From Ellagibacter isourolithinifaciens (lineage in GTDB: Bacteria; Actinomycetota; Coriobacteriia; Coriobacteriales; Eggerthellaceae): 55,862 bases of DNA. A program made the translations under genes and the position numbers. How positions within the stretch are numbered: position 1 is the first letter of the stretch; each line of letters begins with the position of its first letter. Shown here one piece after another: positions 1 through 8,700 of the stretch. The notes under the pieces are model-generated. The model made no database searches, had not been told where the DNA came from, and saw only the letters and a program-made list of their open reading frames with translations. Location of the stretch: NCBI RefSeq assembly GCF_008831035.1, contig NZ_WAJR01000012.1:1-55862 (forward strand), written 5' to 3'.

Positions 1-103
1 ACCGTAGAGAGGGGGATCACCCGATCCCATTCCGAACTCGGAAGTTAAGCCCCTCCTCGCCGAAAGTACTGCGGAGGAAGTCCGTGGGAGGATAGGGCGT
101 TCC
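1..103 (+). rRNA. rrf: 5S ribosomal RNA, 3' part (5' end outside window)
   Basis: The sequence carries the conserved 5S core: the CCGATCCCATTCCGAACTCGG block (positions 21-41), then GAAGTTAAGCCC and the GGGAGGATAGGG element near the 3' end. The first bases of the gene are missing at the window edge. It implies that the 16S and 23S genes of an rRNA operon lie immediately to the left. The 3' end is placed where the terminal stem should close, within a few bases. Confidence 0.93.
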
Positions 104-133
104 GCTCATGGGCGGCGCTTTTTCTTTCGCGCA

Positions 134-175
134 GGGGGCCGCGGCCCGGGGGGACCCGGCCGCGGCCCCCTTTCC
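134..175 (+). terminator. rRNA operon terminator hairpin
   Basis: A perfect 13-bp GC stem (134-146 with 158-170) with an 11-nt loop is followed by TTTCCTTTT. It lies 30 bases after the 5S gene, as expected for the intrinsic terminator of the rRNA operon. Confidence 0.85.
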
Positions 176-180
176 TTTTG

Positions 181-469
181 CGCCCGGGCGTACGTGCGCC
201 TCCTGGGCGGGTCTTGCGCTATTTGCGGGAGTTATTGCGGACAATCAATCGCGCTTCATGCGGCTATACGGCGAGTCTGCTGTGCTGCGACAGCAAGTTT
301 GTCAATTTCCGAAAAGGTCGCCAGGTTTTCTTCAAGCATTATTTCGTTTTCTATCATTGAATTTCTCTGTTTCACCATGTTGTTTGTTCGCTCATTTACA
401 TTTACTTGTATATCTACAGGTACAATATGAATTAATTTTGATGTGTATGTTTGAGAGGACTGACTTTTC
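181..469. other. AT-rich intergenic region, candidate promoter for the 470 gene
   Basis: No coding region is supported here. The stretch from about 280 to 450 is clearly more AT-rich than its surroundings. A TACAAT hexamer at 421-426 is a reasonable -10 element for the gene starting at 470, but the only -35-like hexamer (TTTACA, 395-400) is spaced 20 bp away, so the promoter is weakly supported. Confidence 0.3.
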
Positions 470-1072
470 GTGGCTGAATATAGTGAGACTGTTCTGAACC
501 TTGCTGCGTCGTGTGTCTCCGATCATGAGACGCTTGACAAGATTGCAGATGCATTGGCAAACGGGACGCGTCGATCTCGACAGCAGGCTGCACAGGTCCT
601 CGCAGCGGTTTCCCATTCCGACGCCGCTGCGGTTTCCGGCTATAGCCAGATTTTTGTTGGTTCACTATCTCGTCCTGAGGCGCAGACGCGCTGGGAATGC
701 CTTGACGTGCTGACTCGTCTCTGCGATGTCGATGCCTCGCTTTGCGTTGACGCTATCGATGGGGCGGAGAATGCGCTTTTCGACGAGGAGAGCGGTCCGC
801 TGCATCTTGCTGCGATGCGATTCCTCTGCAAGTTCGGCGCGATTTCCGAGCAAAATTCTGAACGTGTCTGGCCGCTTGTTGATGAGGGCATTCAATGCTG
901 GCATGGTGACCTTGAGTTCCAGGATATGTTGAATTCGCTTGTCGATTTCTCTACGGGGCATCTTTCGGAGCCGGTGAAATCCGAGCTTGCTGAGCGGATG
1001 TTGTTCGACTCGAAGAATGGGCGCGGCGCCTTGAGGCGAAAGGCGACGACCATCGTTGAGAACCTGTCCTAG
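470..1072 (+). CDS. Conserved helical-repeat hypothetical protein
   Basis: Predicted 200-residue soluble protein starting at a GTG preceded by GAGAGGA (453-459). It has no signal peptide or membrane segment. The protein is rich in Leu, Ala and Glu/Asp in short amphipathic helices, resembling HEAT- or ARM-like helical repeats; this is my reading of the pattern, not a domain match. I do not recognise a catalytic motif. It is followed after 108 bp by isocitrate dehydrogenase on the same strand, but the gap suggests separate transcription. Function unknown; a scaffold or binding role would suit the fold type. Confidence 0.75.
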   Translation: MAEYSETVLNLAASCVSDHETLDKIADALANGTRRSRQQAAQVLAAVSHSDAAAVSGYSQIFVGSLSRPEAQTRWECLDVLTRLCDVDASLCVDAIDGAENALFDEESGPLHLAAMRFLCKFGAISEQNSERVWPLVDEGIQCWHGDLEFQDMLNSLVDFSTGHLSEPVKSELAERMLFDSKNGRGALRRKATTIVENLS

Positions 1073-1180
1073 CCTATTTGTGCCGTCGACTACAATGTAA
1101 CATTTGACGCTCTTTTCTATGCGTATCCTTGAAACGTATTCGTTTGAGTCGCGTTTGCGACGGGTTTGTGAGGAGGAGCT

Positions 1181-2272
1181 ATGGCTCGTCATACGGTGAC
1201 CTTGATTCCCGGTGATGGAATCGGCGTTGAGACTTCGGCCGCTATGCAGCGTGTCGTCGAGGCTTGTGGTGCGGAAATCGATTGGGAAATCGCCGAGGCT
1301 GGCGCGCATTGCCTCGAAACCGAGGGCACGCCGCTCCCTGATTCCACGATTGAAGCCGTCAAGCGCAACAAAGTTGCCATCAAGGGACCAATCACGACTC
1401 CCGTTGGCACTGGTTTTCGTAGCGTGAACGTTGCGCTTCGCAAGACGCTCGGCCTTTATGTTTGCCTGCGCCCCGTCGTTTCGCTTCCCGGTGCTGGTGG
1501 TCGTTACGACAACGTCGACCTGGTGATCGTTCGCGAGAATTCCGAGGATTTGTATGCTGGCGTCGAGTTCGAGGAAGGCTCCGAAGGCGCTCGGAAGCTG
1601 ATCGACCTTTGCGCGAAAGAGGGTGCGGGCACTATTCGTCCCGACTCCGGCATCTCTGTCAAGCCGATTTCGGTTACTGCCTCGCAGGATATTGTTCGAT
1701 ATGCGTTCGAGTATGCGCTGAAGCACGGTCGCAAGAAGGTTACCGCTGCTCACAAGGCAAACATCATGAAGTACTCAGATGGTTTGTTTCTTCGCGTCGC
1801 GCGTGAGGTGGCCAAGGAATATGAGGGTCGCGTCGACTTCGACGACCGCATCATTGACGCCTTCTGCATGAACATGGTCACCGACCCCTCGCAGTTCGAT
1901 GTCGCCGTCTTCCCGAACCTGTATGGCGATATTGCAAGTGACCTGGCAGCGGGCCTTGTCGGCGGCTTGGGTATTGCCCCGGGTGCGAATATCGGCAAAG
2001 AATATGCTGTGTTCGAGGCGGTTCATGGCTCTGCTCCCAATATCGCGGGGCAGAACAAGGCGAACCCCACGGCGGAGATACTCTCTGCCGCGATGATGCT
2101 TGACCATCTCGGCGAGCTCGAAGCTGCGGCCCGTATTCGTCGCGCGGTCACCGAAGTCTACGCCGCTGGCGAATGCCTGACGGGCGATATTCGTAATCTG
2201 ACGGGCTCCGATAAGCCTGCGGCGAGCTGCACGGAGTTCACCGATGCGCTGCTCACGGCTCTCGCGAAGTAG
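1181..2272 (+). CDS. icd: Isocitrate dehydrogenase (NAD-type)
   Basis: 363-residue member of the isocitrate/isopropylmalate dehydrogenase family, oxidatively decarboxylating isocitrate to 2-oxoglutarate in the cytoplasm. Visible marks are the N-terminal LIPGDGIG, the substrate-binding FRSVNVALRK segment with its conserved arginines, VRENSEDLYAG, the AHKANIMKYSDG lysine region, and NLYGDIASDLAAGLVGGLG with metal-binding aspartates. In the cofactor loop HGSAPNIAGQ an Asn-Ile pair stands where NADP enzymes have Lys-Tyr, which favours NAD. The length fits the short NAD-IDH group. The start has an excellent AGGAGGAG site. Homoisocitrate or isopropylmalate dehydrogenase activity is less likely because no leucine or lysine pathway neighbours are present. 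Confidence 0.9.
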   Translation: MARHTVTLIPGDGIGVETSAAMQRVVEACGAEIDWEIAEAGAHCLETEGTPLPDSTIEAVKRNKVAIKGPITTPVGTGFRSVNVALRKTLGLYVCLRPVVSLPGAGGRYDNVDLVIVRENSEDLYAGVEFEEGSEGARKLIDLCAKEGAGTIRPDSGISVKPISVTASQDIVRYAFEYALKHGRKKVTAAHKANIMKYSDGLFLRVAREVAKEYEGRVDFDDRIIDAFCMNMVTDPSQFDVAVFPNLYGDIASDLAAGLVGGLGIAPGANIGKEYAVFEAVHGSAPNIAGQNKANPTAEILSAAMMLDHLGELEAAARIRRAVTEVYAAGECLTGDIRNLTGSDKPAASCTEFTDALLTALAK

Positions 2273-2313
2273 ATAGCATTCGCCATCTTCTCGATGGTAA
2301 AAGGACGGTAACG

Positions 2314-2347
2314 GAAATGCTCGGTCTCGCGAGGGACTGGGCATTTT
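2314..2347 (+). terminator. Hairpin between icd and the membrane-protein gene
   Basis: A stem of 12 bp (2315-2326 with 2335-2346, two G-U pairs, 8-nt loop) closed by an AAATGC/GCATTT base. It sits 40 bases after icd and just ahead of the next ribosome-binding site, so it probably ends icd transcription. The U tract is short. Confidence 0.5.
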
Positions 2348-2390
2348 CGTGTATAGTGGAGGAAAATTACCTTATCAAGGAGGGATACGT

Positions 2391-4295
2391 TTGAAGCAAT
2401 CATCGGGACTTGACGCTTTGCTCGAGGCGCTTAAGCAATCCGGCATGAACACCGATTCGTTCGGCTCGCCTTTCGGCGGCGGCTCCGATGCGGATGACTC
2501 GGCCAAGGCTGCCGATGCGGGATCTTCTCGCGGTTCTGGTGGGCCAAAGGCGCCGCATGTCGAGATGCCGCACATCATCGAGAACATGAAATCGTGGAGC
2601 AAGAAGGCAATTATCGTTGCGATCATCGTACTCGTTGTCGTTATTCTTGCTGCCTATTGGTGGTTCCATCCACCTATCAACATCCATAGCGTCGACACCT
2701 GGTTCTTCATCGCGGTGTTCATCTTGCTGCCGACGTTTTTGTTCTTCCGCGTGCGCTCCTCGAATTACAAGGAGGGGAAGGGCAAGCGCGCCGAGCGCAA
2801 CGAGGGCAAGGCGAAGACGTTTAAGGTGCTCTCCTTCATCCCTGTCGCCGTCGCTTGCGTGGGCATTATCGGTGCGTTGATGTCGCTGTCGCTTTTCCCG
2901 GGCAACGCGGCGAAATACGCCACGGTGCTCAATACCGTCGACCATGATTTCGCCTCCGACATTCAAGAGGTGAACTACTCCGAGATTCCGGTGATCGACC
3001 GTGATTCTGCGATTCTTCTCGGCAATCGCGAGATGGGCTCGATTCCCGAGTACGTCAGCCAGTTCGAGATCTCGTCGCTTTACAGCCAGATCAACTACCA
3101 GGGCACGCCGGTTCGTGTGAGCCCGCTCGGCTACGCCGACCTGTTCAAGTGGTTCACCAATCGTGGCACGGGCATTCCCGCATATGCGCTTGTAGACATG
3201 ACGACGCAGGATGCGCAAATCGTGACGCTCGGCGACAACGCCATTTTCTATTCCCAGTCAGAGCCGCTTGCGCGCAACATCGACCGTTACGTGCAGCTGA
3301 AGTACCCCTTCTACATGTTTGACGAGAAGTCGTTCGAGATCGACGAGGATGGCCACCCGTGGTGGATCTGCCCCGTGCAGAAGCGTACGATCGGCCTGTT
3401 CGGAGGTACGACCATCGACCGCGTCGTCATGGTGAACGCGACGACGGGCGAGTGCACCGACATCTCTATCGATGAGGTGCCAGAATGGGTCGACCGCGCA
3501 TATCCTGCAGAGCTTCTGATCGAGCAGTACAACTGGTCGGGCGCCTACAAGGACGGTTGGCTTAATAGCTGGCTCGGCCAGAAGAACGTGGTCCAAACCA
3601 CCCCCGGTACCGACGGAAACGTTGGCTACAACTACATCGCGAAAGACGACGACGTGTGGGTCTACACCGGCGTCACTTCGGCGACGGCCGACAACTCCAT
3701 CGTCGGGTTCGTGCTGGTGAATCAGCGTACGGCCGAGTCGCACTTCTATTCGGTTGCGGGCGCTACGGAAGAGTCAGCGATGCAATCCGCCGAGGGTCAG
3801 GTTCAGAATCTGCGCTACACGGCCACCTTCCCGCTGCTCATCAACGTGGCGAACCAACCGACGTACTTCATGGCGCTCAAGGACAGCGCGGGACTCGTGA
3901 AGAAGTTCGCGATGATCGACATCCAGCGCTACCAGAACGTGGCGGTTGGCGACACGGTCGCGGAGTGTCAGAAGTCCTACGAGGCCCTTCTCGCAACGAA
4001 CGGCGTCGACACGGGCGACTCTGCGCCGTCGGACGTGAAGCAGGCCAAGGGCATCATCGCGACGATGGCGCAGGCGGTCATCGAGGGGAATTCTCACTAC
4101 TATGTGACGCTTCAGGGCGATCCTTCAATCTACGATTTCCCCCTGCCCGGTATGCTCGAGATTGTTGCCTACTCGGCTGGCGATGAGATTTCCTTCACCT
4201 ACATCGATGCTGGCACGACAGCATTTCCCGCTCAATCTATCGACAGTGTGAAGACGGCGGGGCCTGAGCAGAAAAACGTTGACACTACGGTGTAG
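2391..4295 (+). CDS. Large membrane-anchored protein of unknown function
   Basis: 634 residues from a TTG start, chosen because a strong AAGGAGGG (2377-2384) lies 6 bases ahead; a longer frame from 2349 has no such site. An acidic, Ser/Gly-rich cytoplasmic head of about 65 residues is followed by two hydrophobic helices, a short Lys/Arg/Glu-rich loop and a third helix around residues 145-165. The remaining 460 residues have no further clear membrane segment and should be one large extracytoplasmic domain, rich in beta-type Tyr/Val/Thr sequence. I recognise no catalytic motif. Rpl genes follow, with their own leader. Function unknown. Confidence 0.8.
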   Translation: MKQSSGLDALLEALKQSGMNTDSFGSPFGGGSDADDSAKAADAGSSRGSGGPKAPHVEMPHIIENMKSWSKKAIIVAIIVLVVVILAAYWWFHPPINIHSVDTWFFIAVFILLPTFLFFRVRSSNYKEGKGKRAERNEGKAKTFKVLSFIPVAVACVGIIGALMSLSLFPGNAAKYATVLNTVDHDFASDIQEVNYSEIPVIDRDSAILLGNREMGSIPEYVSQFEISSLYSQINYQGTPVRVSPLGYADLFKWFTNRGTGIPAYALVDMTTQDAQIVTLGDNAIFYSQSEPLARNIDRYVQLKYPFYMFDEKSFEIDEDGHPWWICPVQKRTIGLFGGTTIDRVVMVNATTGECTDISIDEVPEWVDRAYPAELLIEQYNWSGAYKDGWLNSWLGQKNVVQTTPGTDGNVGYNYIAKDDDVWVYTGVTSATADNSIVGFVLVNQRTAESHFYSVAGATEESAMQSAEGQVQNLRYTATFPLLINVANQPTYFMALKDSAGLVKKFAMIDIQRYQNVAVGDTVAECQKSYEALLATNGVDTGDSAPSDVKQAKGIIATMAQAVIEGNSHYYVTLQGDPSIYDFPLPGMLEIVAYSAGDEISFTYIDAGTTAFPAQSIDSVKTAGPEQKNVDTTV

Positions 4296-4339
4296 ATGCG
4301 TATCATATAAGAGCTGCATAAAAGCAGTGATAGATGAAA

Positions 4340-4415
4340 TTGTTCCGCTGCCCAAGACAGCAGGCACCGAAAGGTTTAATCGCATGAAAATGCGGCCCGC
4401 CGAGGTGGTTATCTA
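4340..4415 (+). ncRNA. Ribosomal protein L10 leader RNA
   Basis: The segment contains GCCCAAGACAGCAGG, then GCACCGAAAGG, an ATCGCATGAAAATGCGG-type hairpin and CCCGCCGAGGTGG, the recognisable sequence order of the L10 leader. In this family the L10-(L12)4 complex binds the leader and represses rplJ-rplL autogenously. It lies directly upstream of rplJ, as expected. Confidence 0.85.
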
Positions 4416-4429
4416 AGCGTTGAGCTTTG

Positions 4430-4472
4430 ACGACCCCTGCTGTCCTGTGACGGTGGGGGTCGTTTTCGTTTC
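4430..4472 (+). terminator. Attenuator hairpin in the rplJL leader
   Basis: ACGACCCC (4430-4437) pairs with GGGGTCGT (4456-4463) and is followed by TTTTCGTTTCTT. Its place between the L10 leader and the rplJ ribosome-binding site fits a transcription attenuator controlled by the leader. Confidence 0.7.
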
Positions 4473-4532
4473 TTCGAACGCGGCTCCACCCCAAGGGGCG
4501 GAACTCGAGTTTGAGGAAAAGGAGGTGTACGA

Positions 4533-5054
4533 ATGCCCAACGCAAAGAATCAAGAAATGCTCGCCAACGTCAAGGCGGACCTCGAGGCTACTTCTGCGGT
4601 GTGGGTCGTGGATTACTGCGGCCTTACGGTGAAGCAGATCCAGGAGCTTCGCCGCAGCGTGCGCGAGGCTGGCGCTGTCATGAAGGTTTACAAGAACACC
4701 CTCATGCACATCGCTCTGGCCGACGCCGAGCTGCCGACGCTCGACGACATGCTCCAGGGTCCGAGCGCATTCGTGTTCTGCGGTGACGACGTGGCTGCTG
4801 CTGCTAAGGCTGTCAAGGAGTTCGCCAAGAGCAACGACGTTCTCGAGATCAAGGGCGGCATCATGGACGGCGCTGCCGTTTCTGCTGCCGAGGTGGAGGC
4901 TATCGCTTCTCTGCCTTCCCGCGAAGAGCTCTACGCTCACATCGCTGCTGCTATCAACGGTGTGGCTCAGGGTCTTGCGACCGCCATCGCTGGCGTGCCG
5001 CGCGGTCTGGCTCAGGTCACCAAGGCTGTGGCCGACCAGAAGGAAGCTGCCTAG
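4533..5054 (+). CDS. rplJ: 50S ribosomal protein L10
   Basis: 173-residue L10, the base of the ribosomal stalk. The N-terminal domain that binds 23S rRNA (with L11) includes VVDYCGLTVKQIQELRR and VMKVYKNTLMHIAL; the C-terminal helical tail (about residues 140-170) carries the binding sites for L7/L12 dimers. The length is normal. AAGGAGGTG gives a strong ribosome-binding site. First gene of a two-gene operon with rplL, under the L10 leader. Confidence 0.97.
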   Translation: MPNAKNQEMLANVKADLEATSAVWVVDYCGLTVKQIQELRRSVREAGAVMKVYKNTLMHIALADAELPTLDDMLQGPSAFVFCGDDVAAAAKAVKEFAKSNDVLEIKGGIMDGAAVSAAEVEAIASLPSREELYAHIAAAINGVAQGLATAIAGVPRGLAQVTKAVADQKEAA

Positions 5055-5138
5055 CATCAGCTCATGCGGCCTGAGAGACGCCGCGTAACGAAAACTATTC
5101 GGCCGGGAAGATCCTGGCCCCTTTGAAAGGAAACTAAC

Positions 5139-5513
5139 ATGGCTGTTACTCGCGAAGAGATTATTGAGGCTCTGAAGGAGATGTCCCTGCTCGAGGCTTC
5201 CGAACTCGTGAAGGACATCGAGGAGACCTTTGGCGTGTCCGCTGCTGCTCCTGTTGCCGTTGCTGCTGCTCCGGCTGCTGGCGCTGCTGCTGCTGAGGAG
5301 AAGACCGAGTTCGACGTCGTCCTCGAGGGATTTGGCGACAACAAGATCGCTGTCATCAAGGTTGTCCGCGAGATCACCGGTCTCGGCCTCAAGGAAGCCA
5401 AGGAAGTTGTCGAGAACGCTCCTAAGGCTATCCAGGAAGGCGTTGCCAAGGACAAGGCTGAGGAAATCAAGGCCAAGCTCGAAGAGGCTGGCGCTGCTGT
5501 CACCCTCAAGTAA
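5139..5513 (+). CDS. rplL: 50S ribosomal protein L7/L12
   Basis: 124-residue stalk protein that recruits translation GTPases. An N-terminal dimerisation helix pair (residues 3-30) is joined by an Ala/Pro-rich hinge (about 35-52) to the C-terminal domain with [33 protein letters not shown] and the final VTLK. It lies 84 bp after rplJ and is followed by a strong terminator. The codon pattern is that of a very highly expressed gene (runs of GCT alanine codons). Confidence 0.98.
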   Translation: MAVTREEIIEALKEMSLLEASELVKDIEETFGVSAAAPVAVAAAPAAGAAAAEEKTEFDVVLEGFGDNKIAVIKVVREITGLGLKEAKEVVENAPKAIQEGVAKDKAEEIKAKLEEAGAAVTLK

Positions 5514-5542
5514 CTCGACTCTTTTTAGATTCGCAGTGAGAA

Positions 5543-5569
5543 AGACCCTCCTTCGGGAGGGTCTTTTTT
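5543..5569 (+). terminator. rplJL terminator
   Basis: AGACCCTCC, a TTCG tetraloop and GGAGGGTCT followed by TTTTT form a textbook intrinsic terminator 30 bases after rplL. Confidence 0.95.
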
Positions 5570-5711
5570 GCGCAGAAAATGGGGCTTGGGGGTGCGGGTT
5601 GAAATCGACTAGCCGCGAGCGTGCCGCTCGACATGGGACTGGCTTGGCTCTGCTGCTGATGTCGTTCAGGCAAACTTGTATTCACCGCATCATCGATAGT
5701 TGAGCGTCGAT

Positions 5712-5739
5712 CCTCGGGGAGGGCAATCCCTCCCCGAGG
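5712..5739 (-). terminator. Hairpin downstream of the SLH protein gene
   Basis: A perfect 12-bp stem (5712-5723 with 5728-5739) with a CAAT loop lies 15 bases beyond the stop of the minus-strand SLH gene. No U tract follows on either strand, so it may stabilise the mRNA end rather than terminate. The rest of 5570-5753 shows nothing. Confidence 0.5.
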
Positions 5740-5753
5740 GGGCTAAGGACGCT

Positions 5754-8700
5754 CTACCCCATGATGCCAAGCTGGAAGGCGCGCATGAGCACCATCGCCG
5801 CGCGCTCGCGTTTGACGGGCTCGCCAGGGCGCAGGTACTTGCCATCAGGTTCGTCGTATCCCGTAACAAGGCCCCTTCCGTGTGCCCACGCGAGGGCTCG
5901 GAACGACCACTCGCTTGCTTCATCTCCATCGACGAAAGCTGACAGGTCGCCTTCTGCTGCGGGATCGTTTAAGGAGGCATAGGTGCGCGCGATGATGGTC
6001 GTCATCTGCTCGAAGGAGACGGGTTTGTCGGCGGCGAAGTCGAACGTGCCATCTGGCTGCTCAAAGCCGGTGATGATGCCTTCCCTGACTGCCCAGTTAG
6101 CGGCTGCGGTGTAGTACATTCCGCTGGCCGATCCCTCAATTCCCGTCGTGTCCACGGCTGTCGTGGGGTCGTACGTTGCATATTCGTCGGGACAGGCGTT
6201 GCGCCACAGGATTGTCGCAAATTGTGCGCGGGTGAGCGTGTCGCCTATGCCGAAAAGACCCGCTTGTGGACCGTCGGTGTAGCCAGTGATGAGGCCCTTG
6301 CTCGCGATGAAGGTCACCGCGTCACCGTACCATTCGCTGTAATCCACATCGGGGAATACAGGCACGTCGGGGGGATCGGGCGTGGGAGGAGTTACGGGTC
6401 CTGAATTCACGACGGTCAGGGTCAGGTTGAGCCGTTCGCTGTAGTTGTCGAACGACATGCCATCCTTATATGCGGCAATACGATACTTCGCGCTGCTGTT
6501 CACGGGAATCGGCCCGGTGTAGAGCTTTCGTGAGCCCTCCGGCTTGCACGGGCAGGTATCGTTGGTGGTGTAGTAGATGCTTGCGCCTTCCGTCGGCGTT
6601 GACAGAATAAGCATCGAGCCCATCGGCACCGTAGCGCTGTTCTCCTTCGGGGACGTGGGACCGAACGTGAAGGATGCTATTTCGGCGGTTGGCCTTGTGG
6701 GCTGACCCTCCTCCGAGGTTGTACGGACGTCGAGCGTCTTGGAGAGCGGCGTGCCGTCGGCGGAGATGGCCAGTTGCGTAAGGCCAGGCAAATCTCCGGT
6801 TAAGAGGAAAGTCGCCTTACCCTCTGCGTCGGTTGTCAAGTGAATCTCGCGCGATCCGGCCTGCGCTCCCGAGAGCGTTGCGATGCTGTCGGAGCCGATG
6901 GTGACGGTGACGCCCTGCATCTCGACGGGGGAGCCATCGGCATATGCCACGTTCACGACGACGTTGGCAGTCTCGCCGCTTTGCACGGATATCGCGTTCT
7001 CGTAGTTGGCGAACAACTTCGCAGGGTGCTTTGCGACGGTCAGATCCTGCGTCCATCCGGATTGCCCGCCGAGCATCTGACCGTTGTAGCTTTCTGCGCC
7101 CTGCAGGGTAAGCGTTATCGTCGCCCCCTCCTCGAGCGGCTCGCTCAAATAGATGGTCAGCATGTTTGCGAGCTCAACACCCTCAGGGGATGTCTCTACG
7201 CCCGACCAGGTGGTATCGCGGACCGCATCGCCCAAACCGTCGATACTCACCTTTGAGCTCGTCTTCATATACTGACTGAACTCAAGCTCCACTCGATCGG
7301 GGTAGGCTCGGACGGCGCTCACTTCCGGCGCCGCAGTCGATACAAGAGGAATCTCGAGCCCTGTTCTGATGGGTAGGACTCTGAGCCATTCGGTCTGGGC
7401 GGCCGTATAGCCGTCCTTCGTGACGCGGACTTGGTAGTAGCCGGTGGGGACGTTCCATTGGAAGCAGCCGTCGGCGCGGGTCACCTGCGGGCTTACCTGC
7501 TCGTAATCGGTTGCGTTCCAAGGGGCGGCGCCCGTGCCCTGGGCATCGTCGGCGTGGTAGATAGTGGCCGTTGCGCCCTCGACGGTATTCGAGGTCACGC
7601 CCTCGTAGACGATTCCCGAAGGGTCGATGATGATCTTCGATCCGTAGAAGCGATCCCAGTCGATGAGGCTGCGAAGCCTTGCAATCTCTTCCTTCTCATC
7701 CTGAATCTTCTTCTTCGTGCTCTTGCAGACGCTTTCGCGGTAGGCCTTTGCCTCGAGGTACTCGTTCTTTGCTGCATCCATCCAGGGCGCTCGGTATAGA
7801 TGCACGCTCGTGGACGTGACGTCCAGCGCGACGAATCCCTTGTTCATCACGCCTGCAACCTTGCCGGTTCCTGCGGAGTAGCTGCTGATGGAGCAGGCGC
7901 TGGCAGCGGCATTGAGGAAGGAGGACCAGAGGTTCGTCTTGATATCGAACCAGTTGTGGTCGTCTTCCGCCTTCACGTAATCGCGGTACTTTTCGGCCGC
8001 GTCCCGCTCGGCGAAGAGCGCGTTGAGGCAGCGGGTGCAGTCGCTGTCGCAGGGGTTGACCTGCTTGTAGTAGAGAATCCACGAGTTGATCTGCTCGATA
8101 TCGGACTCGATGTCGCCAAGCTCGCTCATAGAAGAGCACCAGGAGTCCGTCGTGCGATTCATTCCCACGATATTTCCCGCGAGGGCGATCGCGGATATGC
8201 TGCCCTGAATCTGCTGCGAGATGCTCGCCGCGGAGGCGGTCGTTTGCGCCTCAATTCGGGCGAGGTTCAGGTTGGAGTACGTGTTGATCTTGTTGATGAT
8301 GGGGTTCCAGTTGACGATATGCCTGCTCAGGAACAGCTGGTTCGGAAGAACCTTGCCGACCAGCTTGCTTGCTGCCCATTCGCCTGCTGGTTGCGAGATT
8401 TCGTCCAATCCTGCCCCTATGACATTTAAGCCTGCACCCCAAAGAGCATCGACTACTGCACCGTCGTGGTGCTCGTGGTTGGCGTCGAAGTCGGCGGTAT
8501 AGCTCGACACACGGGTATTGTCGCCTGGCTTGCCCTCAAGGGAAATCCCTCTGGTTCCTGGGCTCGCGCTCACGCCTTCGGGGGCGGTTTCCGTCACGCG
8601 TGTGGAGAATCCCGTAAAGATGCCGGGGGTTTTCCCGCCCGTGCCGTTCCTCTGAGAATCGGTTACGAACATCTCCCCGGTGAAACGACCCTGCGTCGAC

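Noticed and set aside
108-497. 129-residue frame after the 5S gene
   Set aside because: It runs through the rRNA terminator and an AT-rich gap, with no ribosome-binding site or motif.
665-1753. 362-residue open frame on the minus strand
   Set aside because: Overlaps the isocitrate dehydrogenase and the 470 gene in antisense; no motif.
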